In this document: piece by piece, positions 1 to 5,180 of the stretch
Layout of the letters: each line of letters begins with the position of its first letter
Position numbering within the stretch: position 1 is the first letter of the stretch
Source: Alphaproteobacteria bacterium UBA6149
GTDB taxonomy: Bacteria; Pseudomonadota; Alphaproteobacteria; Rickettsiales; UBA998
Direction of reading: 5' to 3'
NCBI GenBank assembly: GCA_002423155.1
Contig: DIUV01000022.1
Location: forward strand, 1 to 5,180
DNA length: 5,180 nucleotides
Program-made: the position numbers and the translations under genes
Notes under the pieces: model-generated
Told to the model about the DNA's origin: nothing
Seen by the model: only the letters and a program-made list of their open reading frames with translations
The model's database searches: none

Positions 1-13
1 AGTTGTTTTAATA

Positions 14-160
14 CAGATAGATATACAATATAAACCTTTTTATTTTTAATTGGACAGTAGTGCGTCTGCACGGGAATGACGACGGAGAGAGCGGTTTTAT
101 TATTATATTTCAAGATATAAATGTCATGTTAATAATGCTGTCGTGTAGGGTGATACATTA
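14..160 (-). repeat. Intergenic repeat, left copy (inverted relative to the right copy)
   Basis: Read on the minus strand this stretch matches 4949-5083 over nearly its whole length. The order of shared blocks is TATCACCCTACACGACA, an AT-rich variable middle, CTCTCTCCGTC, then GTCATTCCCGTG.AGACGCACTACTGTCC (28 of 29 identical), an A-rich link, and AAAAAGGTTTATATT (identical) ending in ATCTG. It starts about 26 bp past the rarA stop codon and has the same sense as rarA transcription. The GTCATTCCCG core recalls widespread proteobacterial intergenic repeats, but the usual pairing arm CGGGAAT is absent here. No open reading frame is seen. Nothing else is visible in the 186 bp before rarA. Repeat status is seen directly; family membership and function are unknown. 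Confidence 0.85.
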
Positions 161-186
161 ATAATGGAATGATTATATAACAATAA

Positions 187-1464
187 TCAGTTTTTATTGG
201 GTTCTCTATGTTTAGCAAACCAAGCCATCCGTTTGGAAATTTCTCGTTCAAAACCACGTTCTACGGGGTGATAAAAATCTTTTCTGCCTAATTCCTCAGG
301 AAAATAATTCTGCCCGGAAAAACCATTCGGCGCATCATGGTCATAAAAATAACCATCTCCATAGCCAATTTCTTTCATTAATTTAGTGGGTGCATTCAAA
401 ATATGCGCAGGTGGAGAGAGCGAGCCAGATGTTTTTGCCACGCGCATAGCATTATTAAAAGCAGTATATACGGCATTAGATTTGGGCGCGGTTGCCAAAT
501 AAACCACGGCATGTGCTAAAGCTAGTTCTCCTTCTGGTGAACCTAGGCGCTCATAAGTATTGATTGCGGCTTCGGTAATTAATAAACTTTGTGGATCTGC
601 CATGCCCACATCTTCCGAAGCAAAGCGCACTAATCTGCGCCCAATATAACGAGGATCTTCTCCTCCCGCCAACATCCGACAAAACCAATATAAACCCGCA
701 TCTGCATCAGAGCCCCGCAAAGATTTATGTAAGGCGCTGATGAGATTATAATGCCCCTCTTGCGATTTATCATATAAAGCTGCACGAGTTTGGGCAAATT
801 CTCCCAGTTCTGCCTCGGTAAGCGGGGTGGAAAAATTAGCCGCCAGTAATTCTTCACATAAATTCAATATATAACGCCCGTCACCATCGGCCATACGACA
901 TAATAATTTGCGGGCATTTTCGTCTAATGGTAGCTCACAATTTAGATGTTTTTCTACGCGTAATAATAAATCCAACAAATGCGCGGCTTCTAAGCGATGC
1001 AACACCACCACCCGACAGCGTGAAAGCAAGGCTGAATTCAGCTCAAAAGAGGGATTTTCGGTGGTGGCGCCAATTAATAATATATTGCCATTTTCCACAT
1101 GTGGTAAAAAAGCGTCTTGCTGGGCGCGGTTAAAGCGATGAATTTCATCAACAAATAACAAAATACGCTTGCCGTCTTGTCTGAAAATTGCTGCTTTTTC
1201 AAAAATCTTTTTTAAACTGGCAACTCCCGCATCAATGGCGGAAATATTTTCTAATTCATAGCCACTTTGTTTGGCAATCATCCGCGCAATGGTAGTTTTT
1301 CCGCAACCGGGAGGTCCCCATAAAATCAGTGAGCTAAAATGTCCGCTCTCCGCCATGCGCCCAATTGCGCCATTTTTTCCCAAAATATGCTCCTGCCCCA
1401 CCACTTCTTCCAGTTTTTGGGGGCGTAATTGTTCGGCTAAGGGGGCATTACCTGGATGTTTCAT
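187..1464 (-). CDS. rarA: Replication-associated recombination protein A (RarA/MgsA), AAA+ ATPase
   Basis: A cytoplasmic clamp-loader-like AAA+ ATPase of the RarA/MgsA/WRNIP1 family, known to act at stalled or gapped replication forks together with SSB. The 425-residue protein is complete and close to the usual family length (about 430-450). Seen in order: Walker A GPPGCGKT (residues 50-57), Walker B LLFVDEIHRFN (102-112, with D106 and E107), sensor 1 GATTENPS (132-139), arginine-finger region ALLSRCR (145-151), sensor 2 region GDGRYILN (194-201, more often GDARRALN), then the C-terminal tetramerisation domain with YDKS..HYNLISALHKSLRGSD (231-253), DPRYIGRRLVRFASEDVG (270-287) and VVYLATAPKSNAVYTAF (320-336). 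The ATG overlaps the bcp stop by one base (TAATG) and no Shine-Dalgarno sequence lies at normal spacing, so translation is probably coupled to bcp. The catalytic residues are intact and there is no sign of decay. Confidence 0.96.
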   Translation of the reverse strand: MKHPGNAPLAEQLRPQKLEEVVGQEHILGKNGAIGRMAESGHFSSLILWGPPGCGKTTIARMIAKQSGYELENISAIDAGVASLKKIFEKAAIFRQDGKRILLFVDEIHRFNRAQQDAFLPHVENGNILLIGATTENPSFELNSALLSRCRVVVLHRLEAAHLLDLLLRVEKHLNCELPLDENARKLLCRMADGDGRYILNLCEELLAANFSTPLTEAELGEFAQTRAALYDKSQEGHYNLISALHKSLRGSDADAGLYWFCRMLAGGEDPRYIGRRLVRFASEDVGMADPQSLLITEAAINTYERLGSPEGELALAHAVVYLATAPKSNAVYTAFNNAMRVAKTSGSLSPPAHILNAPTKLMKEIGYGDGYFYDHDAPNGFSGQNYFPEELGRKDFYHPVERGFEREISKRMAWFAKHREPNKN

Positions 1465-1928
1465 TATGCTATGATTTTATTTAAAACCTCTTGCGCATGA
1501 CCCGTAACTTTTATATTGCGCCAGATATGCGTGATAATCCCTTGTTCATCAATCAGATAGGTGGCGCGTTCAATGCCCATATATTTTTTACCATACATGC
1601 TTTTTTCTACCCAAGTTTCATAAAGACCGCAGGCTAGCCCCTCTTCATCACTTATTAAAGAAAACGGTAAATCATATTTGCATTTAAATTTCTGATGTTT
1701 AGCAACCGAGTCCTTGGAAATTCCTATTATTTGAGTGTTGTTTTGCGCGAATTTATCGGCTAAATCACGAAAATCTTTAGCTTCAGTAGTGCAACCGGGG
1801 GTGTCATCTTTGGGATAAAAATAAAGTACGATTTTTTTGCCCCGATAATCACTTAATTTCACTAAATTACCCATATCATCAGGCAAAGAAAAATCTGGTG
1901 CTGCGTCGTTAATGCTAGTATGTGTCAT
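1464..1928 (-). CDS. bcp: Thioredoxin-dependent thiol peroxidase, Bcp/PrxQ family peroxiredoxin
   Basis: A cytosolic peroxiredoxin that reduces hydrogen peroxide and organic hydroperoxides, normally recycled by thioredoxin. The 154-residue length is typical of the family. The active-site motif YPKDDTPGCTTEA (residues 38-50) gives P39, T43 and the peroxidatic Cys46; R121 in GIERATYLID is the conserved active-site arginine. E. coli Bcp has a second cysteine five residues after the peroxidatic one; here that position is Lys51, so the resolving thiol must be elsewhere (Cys83 in KFKCKYD, roughly where atypical 2-Cys PrxQ proteins have theirs, or Cys100) or the enzyme works as a 1-Cys type. There is no signal peptide. 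The start is supported by AAGGGA seven bases upstream. It is the first gene of a bcp-rarA operon, with a TAATG overlap at its end, and is divergent from bamA. Confidence 0.96.
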   Translation of the reverse strand: MTHTSINDAAPDFSLPDDMGNLVKLSDYRGKKIVLYFYPKDDTPGCTTEAKDFRDLADKFAQNNTQIIGISKDSVAKHQKFKCKYDLPFSLISDEEGLACGLYETWVEKSMYGKKYMGIERATYLIDEQGIITHIWRNIKVTGHAQEVLNKIIA

Positions 1929-1935
1929 TTATTCA

Positions 1936-1941
1936 TCCCTT
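1936..1941 (-). promoter_or_regulatory. Ribosome binding site of bcp
   Basis: AAGGGA on the minus strand, seven bases before the bcp ATG, is a good Shine-Dalgarno match and fixes the start at 1928. An out-of-frame ATG lies between it and the start codon but is too close to the site to be used. Confidence 0.75.
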
Positions 1942-1954
1942 AATATAAACATAA

Positions 1955-1980
1955 TTGAACATTTATATTGATTTTATAAT
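1955..1980 (+). promoter_or_regulatory. Candidate promoter of bamA-skp
   Basis: TATAAT at 1975-1980 is a perfect -10 consensus. The best -35 candidate, TTGAAC at 1955-1960, is only 14 bp away, shorter than the usual 16-18, so the -35 is uncertain or the promoter needs an activator. Initiation would be near 1987, giving about 42 bases of leader. The box shares bases 1975-1978 with the proposed bcp -10 on the other strand. Confidence 0.35.
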
Positions 1981-2002
1981 CTTTTTCTAGCAAACAGAAC
2001 AA
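1973..2002 (-). promoter_or_regulatory. Candidate sigma-70-type promoter of bcp-rarA
   Basis: On the minus strand TTGTTC (complement of 1997-2002) and TATAAA (complement of 1973-1978) are separated by 18 bp, a plausible -35/-10 pair. Transcription would start near 1966, leaving a leader of roughly 38 bases before the bcp start codon. The assignment rests on motif match only, in an AT-rich spacer where chance matches are common. Confidence 0.4.
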
Positions 2003-2028
2003 GACAAATATTTGGATAATTACTGTAT

Positions 2029-4362
2029 ATGGTATTTAAATTGCAATTTTCACGGGTTTTAGCCTTATTTATAGTAGGTGTCGGCGTGAGCAACCAAGCT
2101 CTTGCAGCCACTCCTGTTGCCCCAAACAGCGGAAATATTGCTAGCGGAGATAATGGAGATGTTAAAAGCGGAGTCGCCGTAAATAACGTGCAGGTTTCGG
2201 GTAATAAACGCATTGAACCAGAAACTATTGTTAGTTATTTGGGGTTGCAACGTGGCGATTTGGTTACGCAATATGATATAGACAATGCTCTACGTGCTTT
2301 ATACGCTACGGGGTTTTTTGCTGATGTTTCTATTGTGCAATCGGGTGATGTTTTATTAGTTAATGTAGTTGAAAATCCTATGGTTAACCTGATTACCTTT
2401 GAAGGTAATGAGCGGATTGACAGCAAAGATTTGGAAAAAGAAATCCAGTTAAAAGAACGCTCTATTTACACGCGTCCTAAAATTCAAGCTGATTTAGCGA
2501 GAATATTAGAACTTTACCGCCGTAAAGGGCGTTATTCCGCCATTGTAGTGCCTAAAATTATTGAACGTGACCAGAACCGTGTGGATGTGGTTTATGAAGT
2601 GCAAGAAGGTGACGTAACGCATATTGAAGATATTGCTTTTATTGGCAATACATCCTTTTCCGCTGCTACTTTGCGTGATGTAGTGCGCAGTAGTAGTGAA
2701 TGTTGGTATTGTTTTTTGTCGGATAATGATAAATATGACCCCGATCGCTTGCAGTTTGATAAAGAATTACTGCGCAAATTCTATACTTCTCAAGGTTTTG
2801 CGGATTTTAAAGTAACTACTGCTTTGGCAGAATTAAGCCCTGACCGCAAAAGTTTCCACGTTACTTTCAGTATCGAAGAAGGACCTAAATATAATATTGG
2901 TAAAGTGGAATTTGCTAGTGCCTTGCCCAATACTGACACCAATAAACTAAATGAATTAATAACCAGCAAATCGGGCGAGGTTTATGATGCTGGTAAAATA
3001 GAAAACTCGGTGGATGCAATTGTAAAAGAATTAGGAAACCAAGGTTTTGCCTTCGTAGATGTGAATCCAGAAACTAAAAATAATCCCGATGGGAAAACGG
3101 TAGATTTAAATTATCAGATAAAAGAAGGCTCACGCGTTTATATCGAACGGATTAATATCACGGGAAATCAGCGTACTATAGAAGAAGTTATCCGCAGAGA
3201 GTTCCGTTTTGCAGAGGGTGATCCTTATAATACTTCTAAATTACAACGTACTGAACAAAGATTGAAGAATTTAGGCTTTTTTGAAAAAGTCAGTGTAACT
3301 ACTGCCAAAGGTAGCGCACCTGATAGAGTTTTAGTTAATGTGGAAATATTAGAAAAATCCACAGGAGAAATTAGTTTAGGTGCTGGTTACTCAACCTCCG
3401 ATGGGGTTTTGGGAGATTTTGGTATCCGCGAGAAAAATCTTTTGGGTAAGGGGCAGGATTTACGCTTTAAAGCTATGTTGGCGACAAAGCGTCAGGAATT
3501 TGATATTGGTTTTACCGAACCGTATTTTTTAAATAGGGAAATTGCCGCAGGGTTTGACTTATTTAACATAACCCAAGATTTACGCCGAGAAAGTTCTTTT
3601 GATAGAAAAAATACAGGTGCGCGTTTGCGGGCTGGTTATGCAGTGACAGAAAATTTAAGTCATTCTGTTAATTATTCTATCGAAAAAGTGGATATTACCA
3701 ACGTAAAAGACACTGCATCGCGTTATATTAAAGATCAAGATGGACAGCATGTTACCTCGGTAATTGGTCATGCTCTTACCTATGATAAACGCGATAATGT
3801 GTTTGATCCGGGTTCGGGGTATTATCTGAAATTAGGGCAGGATTTTGCAGGTATAGGCGGGGATTCACATTTTATCCGCCATACGGGAGATGCCGCTTAT
3901 TATTATAGTTTTGTACCGCAATGGACCATGATGTTGGCAGGAACTTCTGGTCAGGTGCAGGGCGTGGGTGAAGATGTTAAGATTTATGATCGCTTCTTCG
4001 TCGGTTCCCGTGAAATTCGTGGATTTTCTAACGCTGGTATAGGGCCGCGAGATGCGTTAAGTAAAGATGCGTTAGGCGGAAATTTCTTCTATGTTGGAAC
4101 TGCGGAATTAAACTTCCCCCTAGGTCTGCCTGATGATTTAGGCTTTAAAGGTGCTGTGTTTATGGATGCAGGTTCGCTTTATGGATTGGATAATACGGGA
4201 GCAGGGGTGCTGGACGATAATTCTTTGCGCGCATCTGCTGGGGTGGGAGTAACTTGGAAATCTCCTTTTGGTCCCGTGAGGTTGGATTTTGCTAATGCGT
4301 TTAAAAAGCAAAAATATGATGAAACGGAAATATTCCGCTTTAATTTCGGAACTAAATTTTAA
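2029..4362 (+). CDS. bamA: Outer membrane protein assembly factor BamA (Omp85 family)
   Basis: The central subunit of the BAM complex, which folds and inserts beta-barrel proteins into the outer membrane. At 777 residues it is complete. Residues 1-26 form a signal peptide (basic start, hydrophobic VLALFIVGVGV, cleavage after ALA). Five POTRA domains follow at about 50-117, 118-195, 196-285, 286-368 and 369-443, then the 16-strand barrel from about 444. The conserved loop-6 motif IRGF is at 663-666 in REIRGFSNAGIGPRD, and the chain ends in a beta-signal, FRFNFGTKF, with the required terminal Phe. The style (EKSTGEISLGAGYSTSDG at 442-459) is alphaproteobacterial. The only two cysteines form CWYC at 225-228 in POTRA 3, which is unusual. 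The Shine-Dalgarno sequence is weak (TTGGA, 12 bases away), but the signal peptide supports this start. The skp gene follows after 34 bp; rseP is not upstream as it often is in this class. Confidence 0.97.
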   Translation: MVFKLQFSRVLALFIVGVGVSNQALAATPVAPNSGNIASGDNGDVKSGVAVNNVQVSGNKRIEPETIVSYLGLQRGDLVTQYDIDNALRALYATGFFADVSIVQSGDVLLVNVVENPMVNLITFEGNERIDSKDLEKEIQLKERSIYTRPKIQADLARILELYRRKGRYSAIVVPKIIERDQNRVDVVYEVQEGDVTHIEDIAFIGNTSFSAATLRDVVRSSSECWYCFLSDNDKYDPDRLQFDKELLRKFYTSQGFADFKVTTALAELSPDRKSFHVTFSIEEGPKYNIGKVEFASALPNTDTNKLNELITSKSGEVYDAGKIENSVDAIVKELGNQGFAFVDVNPETKNNPDGKTVDLNYQIKEGSRVYIERINITGNQRTIEEVIRREFRFAEGDPYNTSKLQRTEQRLKNLGFFEKVSVTTAKGSAPDRVLVNVEILEKSTGEISLGAGYSTSDGVLGDFGIREKNLLGKGQDLRFKAMLATKRQEFDIGFTEPYFLNREIAAGFDLFNITQDLRRESSFDRKNTGARLRAGYAVTENLSHSVNYSIEKVDITNVKDTASRYIKDQDGQHVTSVIGHALTYDKRDNVFDPGSGYYLKLGQDFAGIGGDSHFIRHTGDAAYYYSFVPQWTMMLAGTSGQVQGVGEDVKIYDRFFVGSREIRGFSNAGIGPRDALSKDALGGNFFYVGTAELNFPLGLPDDLGFKGAVFMDAGSLYGLDNTGAGVLDDNSLRASAGVGVTWKSPFGPVRLDFANAFKKQKYDETEIFRFNFGTKF

Positions 4363-4380
4363 ATTAGAAACACTTTAAGC

Positions 4381-4386
4381 GAAAGG
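4381..4386 (+). promoter_or_regulatory. Ribosome binding site of skp
   Basis: GAAAGG lies ten bases before the skp ATG, a good Shine-Dalgarno match in the 34-bp gap after bamA. No terminator hairpin or convincing promoter is seen in that gap, so skp is probably co-transcribed with bamA. Confidence 0.65.
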
Positions 4387-4396
4387 TCTATAGTAA

Positions 4397-4951
4397 ATGT
4401 TTAAAAAATCATATTCTCTCCTAATATTATTAGGAATGTTTGTTGCTAGCTCTATGTTGCAAATGAATGTAGCACAGGCGGCAGATGCTGTTTCTATTGG
4501 GGTTGTGGATGTGCAGCGCATTATGCGTGATGCAAAATCAGCTAATTCTGCTCGTAAACAACTAGATTCAATGCAGAGCAAGTTTAAAACGCAAACAGAA
4601 GCGCAAGAAAAAACTTTGCAAAAAGAAGAGCAAGAATTGTCAAAACAACGCTCGGTCTTGTCACAAAAAGTTTTTGAAGAAAAAGCCAAATCTTTCCGTG
4701 AAAAAGTAATGGGCGTACAAAAAGAAGTACAAGGCAAACGTGTAAAACTAGGCAAAGCCTATGATGCTGCGGTAAGTGAAATTCAAAAACAAATGCAAGA
4801 TATTATAACTGAAATATCTAAAGAGAAAAAATACACTTTAATGTTGCCCACTTCGCAAGTGCTTTATTTTGCTGATGGAATGGATTCTACGGATGAAGTT
4901 TTGAAACGTTTGGATGCAAAACTTCCAAGTCTAACTGTTTCTGAGAAGTAA
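4397..4951 (+). CDS. skp: Periplasmic chaperone Skp/OmpH family
   Basis: A periplasmic holdase that binds unfolded outer-membrane proteins leaving the Sec channel and keeps them soluble until BAM inserts them; characterised members are trimers with coiled-coil tentacles. The 184-residue protein has a signal peptide (MFKK, then a hydrophobic stretch to about residue 22, cleavage after AQA at 28). The mature part opens with the family strand VSIGVVDVQRIM (32-43), followed by a long charged, Lys/Glu/Gln-rich helical region (about 45-143) that reads as the coiled-coil tentacles, then the closing strand YTLMLPTSQVLYFAD (146-160) and DSTDEVLKRLDAKLP (163-177), as in alphaproteobacterial OmpH proteins. 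It lies 34 bp after bamA, the usual partner. In many alphaproteobacteria lpxD follows, whereas here the stop codon runs straight into an intergenic repeat. Family assignment is firm; chaperone function is inferred from family and context. Confidence 0.93.
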   Translation: MFKKSYSLLILLGMFVASSMLQMNVAQAADAVSIGVVDVQRIMRDAKSANSARKQLDSMQSKFKTQTEAQEKTLQKEEQELSKQRSVLSQKVFEEKAKSFREKVMGVQKEVQGKRVKLGKAYDAAVSEIQKQMQDIITEISKEKKYTLMLPTSQVLYFADGMDSTDEVLKRLDAKLPSLTVSEK

Positions 4952-5083
4952 TTTATCACCTTACACGACAATATTATTTATATTTTAAAATATAACAATT
5001 AAGTCTACTCTTTCCATCGTCATTCCCGTGTAGACGCACTACTGTCCAAGGAAAATTAAAAAGGTTTATATTATATATATCTG
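4952..5083 (+). repeat. Intergenic repeat, right copy
   Basis: This is the plus-sense copy of the element found inverted at 14-160. It begins at the skp stop codon with TATCACCTTACACGACA, passes through an AT-rich middle containing the perfect 16-base palindrome TATATTTTAAAATATA (4979-4994), then CTCTTTCCATC, the core GTCATTCCCGTGTAGACGCA and onward to CTGTCC (5019-5047), and ends with AAAAAGGTTTATATT and ATCTG. The AT-rich middle is about 10 bases shorter than in the left copy, while the core and right arm are nearly unchanged. There is no coding capacity. The 229 bp after skp hold only this and the next copy. Confidence 0.85.
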
Positions 5084-5087
5084 CAAG

Positions 5088-5180
5088 CTACACGACAGTA
5101 AGGTTAATAAGGCTGCAATGTATTGAATAATGATAGTTTTTATGCGCTCTCGGTTGTCATCCCCGCCTTGTGCGCACTAC
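5088..5180 (+). repeat. Third, diverged and partial copy of the same repeat, in tandem
   Basis: Five bases after the right copy ends, CTACACGACAG recurs (5088-5098), followed by an AT-rich stretch, GCGCTCTC (5144-5151) and TGTCATCCCCGC.TTGTGCGCACTAC (5155-5180). These match in order the start, the CTCTC block and the core of the other copies, with the core at about 137 bp from the previous one. The core here is GC-richer and diverged (TCATCCCCGCC against TCATTCCCGTG). The copy runs off the window, so its end and any further units cannot be seen. Confidence 0.6.

Noticed and set aside
908..1474. Plus-strand open frames at 908-1141, 927-1133 and 1271-1474
   Set aside because: They lie antisense within rarA, which is clearly coding with conserved motifs; the translations resemble no family and have no ribosome site I would trust.
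1925..1936. Three-codon upstream frame (Met-Asn-Lys-stop) overlapping the bcp start
   Set aside because: Its ATG directly abuts the Shine-Dalgarno sequence, too close for initiation; the spacing fits the bcp ATG instead.
1974..2777. Minus-strand open frames across the bamA start and POTRA region
   Set aside because: They are antisense to conserved BamA coding sequence and have compositionally odd translations.
4375..4755. 126-codon minus-strand open frame opposite skp
   Set aside because: It is a Cys/Ser-rich shadow of the Lys/Gln/Glu-rich coiled-coil coding sequence of Skp, with no independent support.
4979..4994. Intrinsic terminator of the bamA-skp operon at the palindrome TATATTTTAAAATATA
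   Set aside because: The palindrome has no GC pairs, no loop and no following U-tract, and the left repeat copy keeps it only imperfectly. It is probably incidental in AT-rich sequence.
14..5083. Composite transposon flanked by inverted repeats
   Set aside because: The enclosed genes are conserved core genes, no transposase is present, and the repeats look like dispersed intergenic elements rather than insertion sequences.
4952..5180. CRISPR array
   Set aside because: Units are over 120 bp apart, diverged and share several separate blocks; there are no short identical repeats with unique spacers.

Overview
The window is an AT-rich chromosomal segment from a Gram-negative bacterium, most likely an alphaproteobacterium. 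The strongest evidence is the outer-membrane assembly protein BamA, whose sequence after the last POTRA domain (EKSTGEISLGAGYSTSDG) and whose YDPDR..FD.ELLR.FY segment match the alphaproteobacterial form of the family. The Skp C-terminus (DSTDEVLKRLD) agrees. The low GC content would suit a host-associated or genome-reduced lineage such as Rickettsiales- or Holosporales-like bacteria, but the genus cannot be fixed from this sequence.

Layout: two divergent two-gene operons back to back, bounded at both ends by copies of one repeat. On the minus strand, bcp (thiol peroxidase, 1464-1928) is followed by rarA (replication-associated AAA+ ATPase, 187-1464). The bcp stop and rarA start overlap as TAATG. 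On the plus strand, bamA (2029-4362) is followed by skp/ompH (4397-4951) after a 34-bp gap. The 100-bp spacer at 1929-2028 carries candidate divergent promoters whose -10 boxes overlap. All four genes look intact and functional.

Functionally the plus operon is the outer-membrane protein biogenesis pair: Skp chaperones unfolded beta-barrel proteins through the periplasm and BamA inserts them. The minus operon pairs peroxide detoxification with a factor acting at stalled replication forks. The common alphaproteobacterial order rseP-bamA-skp-lpxD is not kept on the upstream side, since bcp rather than rseP is the neighbour.

The most notable non-coding structure is an intergenic repeat of about 130-145 bp. 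One copy follows rarA (14-160, minus sense) and one follows skp (4952-5083, plus sense), so the four genes sit between long inverted repeats about 4.8 kb apart. A second, more diverged copy starts at 5088 in tandem with the right one and runs off the window. Each copy lies just after a gene's stop codon in the same sense as that gene. I see no tRNA, rRNA, CRISPR array, transposase or clear novel multi-gene system. The repeat family and a CxxC pair in BamA are the observations most worth following.
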